Below, one piece after another: positions 36,539-45,489 of a stretch of DNA of 64,000 nt. The notes under the pieces were generated by a model, which saw only the letters and a program-made list of their open reading frames with translations, searched no databases and was not told where the DNA came from. Position numbers and translations under genes: made by a program. This DNA is from Deltaproteobacteria bacterium (GTDB lineage Bacteria; Myxococcota; Myxococcia; Myxococcales; 40CM-4-68-19): assembly GCA_025358085.1 (NCBI GenBank), contig JANYKT010000068.1, forward strand, positions 1-64,000, written 5' to 3'. Position 1 is the stretch's first letter. Every line of letters begins with the position of its first letter.

Positions 36539-37327
36539 ATGGCGATTTACATCGACGACAGCGAAGGCAAACGCTTCGTCCGGTATACGAGCCTCGATTC
36601 GAAAGAGTCGGTCGAAGAGTACGTTGCAGATAGCGGGCTGGTCGTCGACTGGTCGAAAGTCCTACTGAGCTCGACAGGGGTCATCAATGGCCGCCCCATC
36701 GAAATGTACCGGCTGCCAATTATTGACGGCAGCCCTTCAGGAACGCTGTCTGCCGATTTCCCGTCATGGTCACTCCTGGTTTCACTGGCCCGAGAACTTC
36801 AAGGCGACGGGTTTACGCGGGCCCTCCACTCATACCTTGAGGTGGGTCACAAGATTATGCGCGTGACCATCGAGCCCGCCACGGATCTGCAGCCCGTCCA
36901 GTACGTCTTCCTCCTCTATCGACAGGAAACTTTCACGTTTCATCGGGTGCCAGCTGGGCAGTTGCCGGTAGAAAAACTGCTGTCGCGCCGCGGCCAGCGG
37001 CTGGCGAGCGAGGGTGACGAATCTCTCCGCGTTGAGTTCCTGCTCAAGCGCTCTGGCGAGCCGTTCGCCGTTTGGGGGAGCGCGACCTCGCAGATGGCGT
37101 TAAGGCTGCTTGCGAAGAGCATTGGCGGACCGCGGTGCCAGGGGGCCGAGGGGAGCCCGCTTGACGAAGAATCAATCATTCAGGCCCCGCTGCAAGCGAT
37201 GCTGGCAGTCTTGCAGTCTGAGGTTCGCCAGATCCTCTCTGATCTCGTGCTGGGCCTCAACTATCGGCTTGAGGAGGCGGGGAGCATTCTGGATACGGCA
37301 TTGGCCGCAATGATCAAATCTGGTTGA
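36539..37327 (+). CDS. Protein of unknown function next to an ATPase/TOPRIM module (262 aa)
   Basis: ATG 36539 (MAIYIDDSEGKRFVRYTSLDSKES) follows GAGGAGAG at 36526-36533, a strong ribosome-binding site, so I prefer it to ATG 36500. The N-terminal 190 residues look like alternating beta strands (HSYLEVGHKIMRVTIEPATD, YVFLLYRQETFTFHRV) and the C-terminal 60 like helix (APLQAMLAVLQSEVRQILSDLVLGLNYRLEEAG). There is no signal peptide or membrane segment, and I recognise no domain. It converges on the TOPRIM-like gene with a 14-base overlap. Codon use is less GC-rich than in the RluA gene just upstream, like the next two genes, so all three may have arrived together. Confidence 0.75.
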   Translation: MAIYIDDSEGKRFVRYTSLDSKESVEEYVADSGLVVDWSKVLLSSTGVINGRPIEMYRLPIIDGSPSGTLSADFPSWSLLVSLARELQGDGFTRALHSYLEVGHKIMRVTIEPATDLQPVQYVFLLYRQETFTFHRVPAGQLPVEKLLSRRGQRLASEGDESLRVEFLLKRSGEPFAVWGSATSQMALRLLAKSIGGPRCQGAEGSPLDEESIIQAPLQAMLAVLQSEVRQILSDLVLGLNYRLEEAGSILDTALAAMIKSG

Positions 37328-37904
37328 GGAACTGCTTAAAGCTCTTGCTCTTCTGAGCAAGGTCCTGAGGGTCCATCCGGGTGACCAGGGGGATCGCTAT
37401 CTCCCGCATCAGCGCACGCCCAGGATCCTCGTCGCCATACAACAGTCGTTTGAGTTTTCGCCGCCCCACGTGTCCTATCCCGATACCTTCCGGAAGCCCT
37501 GGGAATGGATATTCCTTCACCAGCAGCAGCCATGTCTCGACGGTCTGCACGGGAACCGCGAACAGATACCGGAGCGGCGGCGCGCCAGCGCGTGTCCAGG
37601 CGAGTGGGACCTGAACGTTGGCGGCCTGTCTGAGTAGACAGAAGCGGCATCTTTCGTCATTTGAATGAGCTGACTCGTGCTCGGAAGACCCGTCATTGTC
37701 GATCGCGAAGACGGCCCCATCCAGGTAGGCGGTTGCAGCGCGCTTGGCGACCGAAGGAGCCAACAATAGCGCCGTGCTCCATCCCCCCCGAGCGAACTGA
37801 TAGGTCGTTCTGTCCGGCTCGACTGGAACTCCGAGGAGCTTCTCGAGAATGAGCGCAAAGACCGCTTCATCGGTCTCGTCCTCGACGCAAAACGCAAACT
37901 TCAT
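37314..37904 (-). CDS. TOPRIM/DUF4276-like protein with a possible zinc site
   Basis: Started at ATG 37904 (MKFAFCVEDETDEAVFALILEKLLG), the protein has 196 residues. The first strand and helix with Glu8, and AVFAIDNDGSS with Asp69 and Asp71, fit a TOPRIM nuclease fold as in OLD nucleases and DUF4276 proteins; the usual VEGxTE is VEDETDE here. Directly after the Asp pair come His76, His80, Cys86 and Cys89 (HESAHSNDERCRFC), a possible zinc-binding knuckle. Later FAVPVQTVETWLLLV is a buried strand and helix. The ATG overlaps the stop of the ATPase (ATGA), so the two are coupled and probably form one complex. Nuclease activity is inferred. Confidence 0.75.
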   Translation of the reverse strand: MKFAFCVEDETDEAVFALILEKLLGVPVEPDRTTYQFARGGWSTALLLAPSVAKRAATAYLDGAVFAIDNDGSSEHESAHSNDERCRFCLLRQAANVQVPLAWTRAGAPPLRYLFAVPVQTVETWLLLVKEYPFPGLPEGIGIGHVGRRKLKRLLYGDEDPGRALMREIAIPLVTRMDPQDLAQKSKSFKQFLNQI

Positions 37905-39037
37905 TTTTGACCCGCGCCGCCCCATTGAATGGGAGCGCTTCTCGAGGGCACTCCGCCGAGGATGCCCGAGTACCAGATCTCTCCCAGCGGCTTGCCCTCC
38001 ATGTCGGAGATCCAGTCTTGCCGGTCGGAGAGCCGGGTTACGCGAGTACCGGAAGCATCGCGGTCAAGGATAACAACGCTTTCGGGCTGATCACGAAACT
38101 CATTGAGCAGCTCGGGTGAATGTGTGGTGACCACAACCTGGCTACCGGCCTTTACGACGAGCCGCATCAGGTCGACGAGATCGCGGATGCGGCGTGGATG
38201 CACCCCGCGCTCGGGCTCCTCGATTCCAAGCACGGAACTCGCATCGCCCGCCAATGCCGTGGCGACGGACAATCCAATGAAGAGCAGGAGGCCATCGGAC
38301 ATTTCATTTGCAGTAAAGATACCGCCGCCGGCTTCCTGCACGCCAACGACTCTCTTTCCCGGCTCGATGGCGTTGCGCACCAGCACGCGCCTGATCTCAG
38401 GGGCCGCCTCTTTTACGTTGCGCTCGACTGCCTCGAGCATGTCCGGATTCAAATCATCGAGAACGGCAGCAAGGTTGCGGCCATCGCGTTCCAGTTTGGC
38501 GCCTCCCAGCGCCAAACTTGCCTCCCGGATTGCCGAAACCGAAAGGTCTCGAACCTCGAGGTTGATCAGGGCTCGGTGAAGAGCAACCACCGATACCGGT
38601 ACACCCGGCTGCATGACCCAATGGAACAAGCCCGAGCCAACCGCCGCCCTGACCCCGCCCCCTTCAGGCGAGATAAAAACACCATTATCGTCCCGCGAGA
38701 CTTTCAGTTCTCCCCCGCCCGGCACGGAGTAGGAAACAATTTCCTGGTCAGGAAAGCCCAGCTGGTAGGCGGCGGTTGATTCACCGTCCCGGAATCGAAC
38801 AGTAATGCTCAAGTCGCGTTTGGCGCCTCTCGTGACCAATGAGTCGATTCCACCGAAGAGAGCGGCCGCTTTTGCGAAGCTGCCCGTCCGCACCGTCGCG
38901 GCGACCAAAGACAGGAGCAACAGTATATTTGATTTGCCGCTGTTGTTCGCGCCGACGAGGACAGTAATTCCCTCAGCGAGCGGAATGACCACGTCCTGCA
39001 GCGTCTTGAATCCTTTGACCTCAATGCTTTCAATCAC
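37901..39037 (-). CDS. AAA ATPase (RecF/SMC-like, AAA_21 type) partnered with a TOPRIM protein
   Basis: GTG 39037 is chosen because GGAGGT lies at the right distance before it; the longer frame from 39067 lacks support. The 378-residue protein begins IESIEVKGFKTLQDVVIPLAEGITVLVGANNSGKSN, with Walker A at 29-36. Near the C-terminus it has the signature-like MSDGLLLFIGLSVATAL, Walker B VLGIEEPERGVHP and the switch His VVTTHSPELLNEF, all typical of ABC-type ATPases of the OLD, RloA and AriA sort. The overlapping downstream gene encodes a TOPRIM-like protein, as in split OLD, Gabija-like or PARIS-type defence systems. DNA damage repair is the alternative. Lower GC than the surroundings suggests transfer. 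Confidence 0.85.
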   Translation of the reverse strand: MIESIEVKGFKTLQDVVIPLAEGITVLVGANNSGKSNILLLLSLVAATVRTGSFAKAAALFGGIDSLVTRGAKRDLSITVRFRDGESTAAYQLGFPDQEIVSYSVPGGGELKVSRDDNGVFISPEGGGVRAAVGSGLFHWVMQPGVPVSVVALHRALINLEVRDLSVSAIREASLALGGAKLERDGRNLAAVLDDLNPDMLEAVERNVKEAAPEIRRVLVRNAIEPGKRVVGVQEAGGGIFTANEMSDGLLLFIGLSVATALAGDASSVLGIEEPERGVHPRRIRDLVDLMRLVVKAGSQVVVTTHSPELLNEFRDQPESVVILDRDASGTRVTRLSDRQDWISDMEGKPLGEIWYSGILGGVPSRSAPIQWGGAGQK

Positions 39038-39147
39038 GCTACCTCCGGCCCGGCAGCTTACCCCCAACGCGAACGGGCGTCCCGATCTTCACCGGCGGCA
39101 CTGCCTCCTGCGAGGCAACCGTCGCACGACACAACCCCGTTTGCTGG

Positions 39148-40230
39148 TCAATCCAGAGGATAGTCGGTGTAACCCTTTTCGCCCGACGTATAGAAAGTTG
39201 CCGAGTCCGGCTGGCGGAGAGTCGTCCGCTCTCGGAGCTTCGTCACCAGGCGAGGATTTGAGATGAAAGGTTTTCCGAACGCAATCAGGTCCGCTCGTTG
39301 CTCGCGCAGGTCGGCCTCGGCACGGTCGCGGTCGTATCCGCCCGCAAGGATGAGTGCGCCCTTGAACGCCTCGCGCAGCCTGCGCAACATCTGGGACCTT
39401 ATGCCGGACGCGCTCATCGACTGGTGATTGACGACATGAAGGTAGACCAGGCCCAGCCCCGTGAGTTCGCGCGCCAGCGACTCGAATACCTCCTCGGTCG
39501 CGGCATCGCTCACCATCGAATTGAAAGTTCCATAGGGAGAGAGTCGCATGCCCAGCCGGTCGGCTCCGATGCGCCCGGCCGTCCGCCGCGCGACCTCGAC
39601 GGCGAAGCGAATGCGATTTGTCACTGACCCGCCCCACTCGTCTGTGCGCCGGTTGGATGCGGTATTAAGGAATTGATCAATCAGATAGCCATTGGCGCCG
39701 TGCAGCTCGACGCCGTCGAAGCCTGCCTCGAGAGCGAGCTCGCTCGAGCGCGCGTAGCCCTCGATGGTGCGGTCGACGTCACCCGCCGTCATCGCCTCGG
39801 GAACCGGCGCTGGCTGTTCCCCTGCTGCGTCGACCCAGATGCCGCTGCCCAGCGCAACCGGCGACGGTCCGAGCATGCGGGCGCCGGCCGGAAGGTTCGC
39901 AGGGTGCGAAGCGCGCCCGGTGTGCATCAGCTGCACGAAGACGCGCCCACCCTCGCGGTGGACAGCGGCAGTGACGCCTTTCCAGGCATGCACCTGCGCC
40001 GGGCTGAAGAGGCCCGGGATGCGCGCGTAGCCGAGCCCGTCGGGAGACGGCGAGGTGCCCTCGGTGACAATCAAGCCTGCTTCGGCGCGCTGCGCGTAAT
40101 ACCGGGCGGCCTGCTCGCTGGGAACATTGCCGATGGAGCGATTGCGCGTCATCGGGGACATTACGACGCGGTTCCGAAGCTCCATGCGGCCGAGTCGGAA
40201 GCTGGAAAACAGCAAAGCGGGATCGGTCAT
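39148..40230 (-). CDS. Old yellow enzyme-type NADH:flavin oxidoreductase (ene-reductase)
   Basis: The 360-residue TIM-barrel protein begins LFSSFRLGRMELRNRVVMSPMTRNRS and carries the active-site pair in HGANGYLIDQFLN (His and Asn), VEVARRTAGRIGADRLGMRLSPYG for substrate and FMN binding, LILAGGYDRDRAE for FMN phosphate, and FGKPFISNP near the end. It reduces activated C=C bonds of enones, nitro compounds or similar with NAD(P)H. Length and motifs match bacterial NemA/XenA-type alkene reductases. The stop is 110 bases from the ATPase gene; a TGCCTC-CTGC-GAGGCA hairpin at 39102-39117 lies between and may end transcription. Confidence 0.93.
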   Translation of the reverse strand: MTDPALLFSSFRLGRMELRNRVVMSPMTRNRSIGNVPSEQAARYYAQRAEAGLIVTEGTSPSPDGLGYARIPGLFSPAQVHAWKGVTAAVHREGGRVFVQLMHTGRASHPANLPAGARMLGPSPVALGSGIWVDAAGEQPAPVPEAMTAGDVDRTIEGYARSSELALEAGFDGVELHGANGYLIDQFLNTASNRRTDEWGGSVTNRIRFAVEVARRTAGRIGADRLGMRLSPYGTFNSMVSDAATEEVFESLARELTGLGLVYLHVVNHQSMSASGIRSQMLRRLREAFKGALILAGGYDRDRAEADLREQRADLIAFGKPFISNPRLVTKLRERTTLRQPDSATFYTSGEKGYTDYPLD

Positions 40231-40400
40231 GGGAGCTGGGATGCCGCGGGTTCCACCGCGGTGCGTCTAACAGATCGCGATTAAGAGCCGCTTCAAACGA
40301 AACCGAGGCGGACCCGCTTCATGCTTGAAAGCCAGGGACAACGGCTGACCGCGCGTGCGGCGGCTGCGCAGTGGAACCGCATTGAACCCGCCGCATTGGA

Positions 40401-41180
40401 TCAAGAGCCGGTGTTGTTCAAGATGAGATCCACCGTCTCCGCGGGCTGGTCCCACTGCGGGAAGTGACCACACCGGTTGAACCAATGAAGCTTGGCGTCG
40501 GGAAAGAGCGCCATGGCCAGCTTTGATTGGCTAGGCAAGAGCACGCGGTCATTGCGGCCCCAGCCGATCGTCAACGGCCCCGGAAGCGAGCCCGCAAGCG
40601 CTCCCTGCTGCTGTGGCCCGTGCACCAGCGAGTTTAAAGCGGCATCGAACGACGGCGCCTGCGCATAGCTGCGCATCTCGCGCAACGCCAGGTCGGCCGG
40701 TAGCGCCCACGGCTTCGCCGAGAGCTGCGAGAGCAGCATCGTGCGCCCCACGGGATTGCCGGTGATACCAGGCATGACCGGTTGCAGCGCCCGCACCAAC
40801 CGGATGGACGCCTGCAGCGATGCATTGAAAAAGCGCAGCTGACCCCTGCTCCAGAAGCCGCCGGGCGCGAGGGCAACCGTGGCGCCGCCGACCCCGCGGC
40901 GGGCGAGTTCCATCACCAGCCGCCCGCCCATCGAGCTACCGACCAGATCAATGCTTGATAGATTTTGTTCGACCAGAAAGGCGGTGACGGCATCGGCCAG
41001 GGTCGCGATCGATACCTCGCCGGCGAGCGGCGGTGACTGCCCGAAGCCCGGCAAATCGATGGCGATGACTTCGCGCCGGGCCGCCAGCGCAGGTAGCACC
41101 GGATCCCACGACTGCCAAGTCGCGCCGAGGCCGTGAACGAGGAGAAGAGGCTTGCCGGTCCCACGTCGAATCGAATGCAT
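40401..41180 (-). CDS. Alpha/beta hydrolase (LipV/MhpC-like)
   Basis: The 259-residue protein starts at ATG 41180 (MHSIRRGTGKPLLLVHGLGATWQSW); the open frame upstream overlaps the divergent monooxygenase. It has the oxyanion HGLGATW, the nucleophile elbow GSSMGGR, Asp in GWGRNDRVLL and His in CGHFPQWDQ. No export signal is visible. It probably cleaves an ester or C-C bond in the degradation route encoded around it. The gene is 83 bases from the divergent monooxygenase, so a common regulatory region is likely. The 170 bases between this gene and the old yellow enzyme start show nothing recognisable. Confidence 0.88.
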   Translation of the reverse strand: MHSIRRGTGKPLLLVHGLGATWQSWDPVLPALAARREVIAIDLPGFGQSPPLAGEVSIATLADAVTAFLVEQNLSSIDLVGSSMGGRLVMELARRGVGGATVALAPGGFWSRGQLRFFNASLQASIRLVRALQPVMPGITGNPVGRTMLLSQLSAKPWALPADLALREMRSYAQAPSFDAALNSLVHGPQQQGALAGSLPGPLTIGWGRNDRVLLPSQSKLAMALFPDAKLHWFNRCGHFPQWDQPAETVDLILNNTGS

Positions 41181-41262
41181 AACCAGGAGAGTATGTTGCG
41201 CACGGCGCGGATGCAGCACCTGGCGCTTGACAGGCCGGCGCGCATCTCGAACTGTAGGGTAT

Positions 41263-42384
41263 ATGGAGTCCGCTCTCGTCATTGGCGCAGGACCGGCCGG
41301 GCTCGCGTGCGCCGCCATGCTGCAGGCGAACGGCGTCCGCGCGCTGGTGGTCGAACGCGCTCCGGACGTCGGCTCCACCTGGCGCGCGCATTATGACCGG
41401 CTGCACCTGCACACCGAGCGGCGGCTCTCGTCGCTGCCCGGCCTCGAGCTGCCGCGCGCTTATGGCAAGTGGGTCCCGCGCGCGCAGGTGGTTGAATACC
41501 TCGAGAGCTATACAAAGCATTTCAATCTGCAAGTGAAGCACGGTGTCCAGGTCGAGCGCATCGATCGCGGCGGCGAGGCCTGGCGAGTGCTGACTGCCGG
41601 GGGGGCACTCCTGGCACGCGCCGTAGTGATAGCCACCGGATTCAATCACACTCCGCGACTGCCAATGGAATGGACTGGCACCTTCGCCGGGGAGCTTTTG
41701 CACTCCGCGGCATATAAGGTCCCAGATCCTTATCGAGCCCGCGATGTCCTGGTGGTGGGCACCGGGAACAGCGGCGCCGAGATTGCGGTTGACCTGGTGG
41801 AAGGCGGCGCTGCCCGCGTACGCGTCGCGGTGCGGACTCCGCCCAATATCTTGCGCCGCGAGGTTTTCGGCATCTCTTCGCAGCGGCTTGGACTCTCGAT
41901 GAAGTTCCTTCCAGAACGCTGGCGCGACCCCGTGGCCAACGCCGTTCAGCGGCTCAGCATCGGAGACTTGAGCGCGCATGGACTCAAGGCATCTCCGCGA
42001 GGTCCTTATACGCGGGCGAGGGAAGGCCAGATCCCGATCCTCGATGTTGGATTCGTCTCTTCATTGAAACAGGGAAGGCTTTCGGTGGTCCCGGCGGTGA
42101 TGGGCTTCGACGGCCGCGACGTCCTGCTGGAGGGCGGCGCGCGCATCCAGCCTGACGCGGTGATTGCCGCCACCGGCTATGCGCGGGCACTCGAAAAGCT
42201 GGTTGGCCATCTGGGCGTGCTCTCGAGACAGGGCCTGCCTCTGGAGCATGGTCCACGTCCGGCCGCGCCGCGCTTACACTTCATCGGCTATTCGAATCCG
42301 GTGAGCGGCAACTTGCGGGAGATCTCCATCGACGCGCGCACCCTGGCGCGCGCCGTCGCGCAGGAACTGGAGTTGGTCTCATGA
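41263..42384 (+). CDS. FAD-dependent monooxygenase (FMO/YUCCA-like)
   Basis: The 373-residue protein starts at ATG 41263 (MESALVIGAGPAGLACAAMLQANGVRALVVERA). The FAD site is GAGPAGLA, the NADPH site is VLVVGTGNSGAEIAVDL, and GFNHTPRLPMEWTGTFAGELLHSAAYKV sits between them. The region ATGY near the end (VIAATGYARALEKL) is an FMO hallmark. The Baeyer-Villiger fingerprint is not complete (FAGELLHSAAYK has no Trp), so an N- or S-oxygenase or other class B flavoenzyme is more likely. It overlaps the Rieske oxygenase start by four bases, so both may act on one substrate. Confidence 0.9.
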   Translation: MESALVIGAGPAGLACAAMLQANGVRALVVERAPDVGSTWRAHYDRLHLHTERRLSSLPGLELPRAYGKWVPRAQVVEYLESYTKHFNLQVKHGVQVERIDRGGEAWRVLTAGGALLARAVVIATGFNHTPRLPMEWTGTFAGELLHSAAYKVPDPYRARDVLVVGTGNSGAEIAVDLVEGGAARVRVAVRTPPNILRREVFGISSQRLGLSMKFLPERWRDPVANAVQRLSIGDLSAHGLKASPRGPYTRAREGQIPILDVGFVSSLKQGRLSVVPAVMGFDGRDVLLEGGARIQPDAVIAATGYARALEKLVGHLGVLSRQGLPLEHGPRPAAPRLHFIGYSNPVSGNLREISIDARTLARAVAQELELVS

Positions 42385-43412
42385 CCGATCTCACCCGCTT
42401 CTTCCATCCCGTGCTCGACACAGGCGCCCTGGGCCGCGACAAGCCGGTATTGGTGCACCTCAATAGCAGCCGGATTGCGCTCTTTCGCGATGCCCTGGGC
42501 GCGCCTGCCGCAGTGGACGACGCCTGCCCGCATCGGGCGGCGCCGCTCTCCATTGGCGCTGTAAAGGACGGGCGGCTGACCTGCGCGTACCACGGCTGGA
42601 ACTTCGACGCGCAAGGCTGCGGGAAGAGCCCCGCGCAGCCAGGCCTGCGCAAGTGCGATACGACCTCCTATCAAGTGGTGGAGCGCTGGGGCACGCTGTG
42701 GCTCGCCGCGCGCGACGTGCCGCTCAGCGCATTCCCGGTGCTGGGCTGGGACGAGTTCCGCTTTGCCGGCACCTTTCACCGCGATTTCGACGCGCCGCTG
42801 CACGTGGTCCTCGATAATTTTTCCGAGGACGAACACTTTCCCACCGTCCATTCGCTGTTGGGCTGGGACACAGGCGGCCAAGGAGCAATCGAGTTCTCCG
42901 CCGATAATTTCGACGATCGCAGCGAGGTCCACTATCGCGGCCCGCAGCGCCGCCATTGGGCGCTGCCCATACTGGCAGTGAAAGCCGGTGACCAGTATTT
43001 CAATGATTGGGCCACTCGCTTCAATCCTGTGCACGCGGTCTTCAGCTTTCATTGGAAGGCGCCGGACACCGGGAAGAAGCGGCCGTTCCAGGTCACCACG
43101 GCGATCTTTCTGGTTCCGCAGAGCGAAGAGCGCACGCGGCTGTTTGCTTTCCTCTTTCTGCGAATTGATCCCGATTCGCTGCTGCGGCTGAGCTATCCAT
43201 TGGTGCGCCATGTCGCGCTGCTGCTGGGCCGGCGCGAGATCGCAGCCGACGCGCGCATCTGCGCGCAAGTCCGCACGCCACTCTCGCTGCAGGGGCTGCG
43301 ACTGGGGAAGTTCGACAAGCCGGTCATTCACAATCGTCGCTTGCTCGAGCAGCTCTACTTTGCTGCACCACGGCCGCGCCTGGCGGGGGTGCCGGTGTTG
43401 GGAGGCCACTGA
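42381..43412 (+). CDS. Rieske non-haem iron oxygenase, large subunit
   Basis: The 343-residue protein has an N-terminal Rieske domain with CPHRAAPLS and CAYHGWNFD (Cys-x-His and Cys-x2-His). The mononuclear iron site in the C-terminal catalytic domain is recognised in DNFSEDEHFPTVHS (two His, with Asp expected later). Length and single-component form resemble the VanA and KshA-type aromatic or steroid hydroxylases (about 340-380 residues), which need a reductase encoded elsewhere. No reductase is visible nearby. The overlap with the upstream monooxygenase and the convergent TonB receptor suggest a degradation and uptake unit for a hydrophobic compound. Confidence 0.92.
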   Translation: MTDLTRFFHPVLDTGALGRDKPVLVHLNSSRIALFRDALGAPAAVDDACPHRAAPLSIGAVKDGRLTCAYHGWNFDAQGCGKSPAQPGLRKCDTTSYQVVERWGTLWLAARDVPLSAFPVLGWDEFRFAGTFHRDFDAPLHVVLDNFSEDEHFPTVHSLLGWDTGGQGAIEFSADNFDDRSEVHYRGPQRRHWALPILAVKAGDQYFNDWATRFNPVHAVFSFHWKAPDTGKKRPFQVTTAIFLVPQSEERTRLFAFLFLRIDPDSLLRLSYPLVRHVALLLGRREIAADARICAQVRTPLSLQGLRLGKFDKPVIHNRRLLEQLYFAAPRPRLAGVPVLGGH

Positions 43413-43431
43413 AGGCGGCTGCATTGGACTT

Positions 43432-45348
43432 TCAAAACAAGAGCGAGGCAGAGAGGCGCACGGAGATTGGCAACTGAGACTCGGACAAGCCCTGACGATC
43501 ACCGGGCAGCTGGGCCCGGCTATTGGAGAGATTGAAGAGATCAAGTGTCAAACTGGCATTGAACTCCTGATTGAGCTTGCGAGTGCCCGCAATCCTCAAA
43601 TCGATTTCATTGACCAGCGCGGTCGCCTGCGCGGTCGCTTGATCGAAGAGCCGCAATGCCGCGCCCAGGCTCACCGACGTGCGCGCGTCCACCTCATAGA
43701 GATAAGCGAGATCCAGCTTGAAGACATTGGGCGCGTCATCGGCGGGCGGACCGTTGCGCAGGCGCGAGAGCGTATAACTGGCCGAGAGCAGGTAGTTCTC
43801 CCCGAAAGGTTTGCGCAACAGCAGCGTGACGCCGTCGTACTGGCGCTGGTCGAGCGAAGCGTGCTCGTAGACCGCGCCGGCCACCAGATCGCGGAAGACC
43901 TGCAACTCGAACCCTGCGGTGATTTGATCGGCGGTGGAAAGCGAGACCGTGGCCCGTGGAGTCAGCGCGTTGGCGGAGGTGGTGCGTCCCCACGATGCGA
44001 ATGCGCGCGAGGTGCCGGCGCCGCGGAAGTCCCAGGAGAGGCCGACCCGCGGCAGAAGAGCGCGAATTGCCGATCGCTGATCGCGCTCGTACCGCAGGCC
44101 GGCGTCCAGCAACAGGTCATTGAACAGCCGGACCGAATCCTGCGCGAAGAAAGCCACGCTCGCGTCATTGCTGTCCTGCCGCAAAGCCTGCAAGCCGTAC
44201 CTCAACTCGTGACGACCGAAAAGATTGGTCAAGCGCAGATCTCCGGCAATCCTGTCGAAATCGAACGCGTGCGACGAACCATTGGAGTCGTGGTGCCACG
44301 AGGCCACCGCCTGCACCAGGGAAGCCCGGTCCGAAAGCGCGCCGTCGTAGCGCAGCACTGTCTCGCTTCCGCCGCCGGCAGGGCCCGGGTTGCCGAAACC
44401 TTCCAGCGAGAGGAGCTGGCCGGCCGAGGGCGCCCAGTCGAGCTTCCCGATGAATTGAAACTGCCGCTCTCCGGCGAGGAACACCGGCGCGAAACCTCCA
44501 TAGAAATAGAGGCGGTCGCGCAGCAGCGGACCGCCCATCTCGGCGCCGACGTCGAGGTCGGCGCTGCGACCCGTTCCGCTGCGGCGCGCGGCGTTGAAGG
44601 GCGAAACATTGGTGAAGACCGAGCCGTGCAGCGCATCGCCTCCCGAGCGCGTCGCGGCCTGCAACACCGCTCCCGCACCGCCGCCGTCCTCCGCGCGATA
44701 GCCAGCGCGCTTGATTTCGATCTCCTCGATAAAGTCCTGGAGCAACGGCGTTCCGACCCCGAAGCCGGCAGCGCCGTTCACCGGAGCGCCGTCGATTCGA
44801 TAAGCATGCTCGGCCGGAGAAGCTCCATTGATGCTCTGGGCGCGCTGAACGCCGGGTAGTGCGACAAAGGCCGCATCGAAGCTCCGCAGATCGCGGCCAT
44901 ACGGGACCAGCGTGAGCTGCTGGCGCGAGAGGGTGCCGACGGTCGCGGCCGTCTGCGGAATGACGCCGGGCCGCGGCGCGGTGGTGAAGGAGAGCAGCTG
45001 ACCTGTCTCGGCAAACAGCTCGACGCGAACCCGCACTACTTCGCCGAGCGGCACCGCCACTCCAGACTCGCTCAGCGCCTGGTAGCCGTCGCATTGCACG
45101 TCGAGGTCGAGCACTCCGGGAGGGAGCAGAGTCAGGACGAATTCGCCGTCGCTGTCGGCCGTGGCGCGCCGTGAACCTCGCAGAAATGGGCCCGCGGCGG
45201 TGATGACGGCGCCCGGCAGCGGCTCGCCGTTCTTGTGATCGACCACGCGGCCCGAGAGCGTGCCCGAAAGCTGCGCCTGCGCAGAAGCTGCGGCGAGGGC
45301 TGCGGCAACCACCAGCCCGGATGCGAACCTCGACAAAACGTGCCTCAT
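43432..45348 (-). CDS. TonB-dependent receptor-like outer membrane protein with carboxypeptidase regulatory-like domain
   Basis: The 638-residue protein starts at ATG 45348 with a signal peptide (MRHVLSRFASGLVVAAALAAASAQA). A CarboxypepD_reg-like beta domain follows (SGRVVDHKNGEPLPGAVITAAG, about 30-115), then a plug-like region (IPQTAATVGTLSRQQLTLVPYGRDLRSFDAAFVALPGVQ, about 145-240) and a beta-barrel whose last strand ends LSASLLF with a terminal Phe. The barrel is short, about 400 residues compared with 500-600 or more in most such receptors. No TonB-box is obvious. It is followed on the other strand by ExbB/ExbD genes. It may import or export an organic substrate for the adjacent oxygenases. 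Confidence 0.85.
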   Translation of the reverse strand: MRHVLSRFASGLVVAAALAAASAQAQLSGTLSGRVVDHKNGEPLPGAVITAAGPFLRGSRRATADSDGEFVLTLLPPGVLDLDVQCDGYQALSESGVAVPLGEVVRVRVELFAETGQLLSFTTAPRPGVIPQTAATVGTLSRQQLTLVPYGRDLRSFDAAFVALPGVQRAQSINGASPAEHAYRIDGAPVNGAAGFGVGTPLLQDFIEEIEIKRAGYRAEDGGGAGAVLQAATRSGGDALHGSVFTNVSPFNAARRSGTGRSADLDVGAEMGGPLLRDRLYFYGGFAPVFLAGERQFQFIGKLDWAPSAGQLLSLEGFGNPGPAGGGSETVLRYDGALSDRASLVQAVASWHHDSNGSSHAFDFDRIAGDLRLTNLFGRHELRYGLQALRQDSNDASVAFFAQDSVRLFNDLLLDAGLRYERDQRSAIRALLPRVGLSWDFRGAGTSRAFASWGRTTSANALTPRATVSLSTADQITAGFELQVFRDLVAGAVYEHASLDQRQYDGVTLLLRKPFGENYLLSASYTLSRLRNGPPADDAPNVFKLDLAYLYEVDARTSVSLGAALRLFDQATAQATALVNEIDLRIAGTRKLNQEFNASLTLDLFNLSNSRAQLPGDRQGLSESQLPISVRLSASLLF

Positions 45349-45489
45349 GGCGCGGCACCCATAGCGCACGCTCTCGCAAAATGCTGAGCGCCAATGAGGG
45401 GGCGAGAACGATCCCGAATTCATTGGCACCGCAATTCGTTGACAGCTGTACAAGAGGGGGAACGCCGCCCAAAGTCATTGGCGAACGCG

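Noticed and set aside
41648-41720. Baeyer-Villiger fingerprint in the second FAD monooxygenase
   Set aside because: The F-x-G-x-x-x-H part is similar but the Trp is missing (HSAAYK), so it was annotated only as an FMO-like enzyme.
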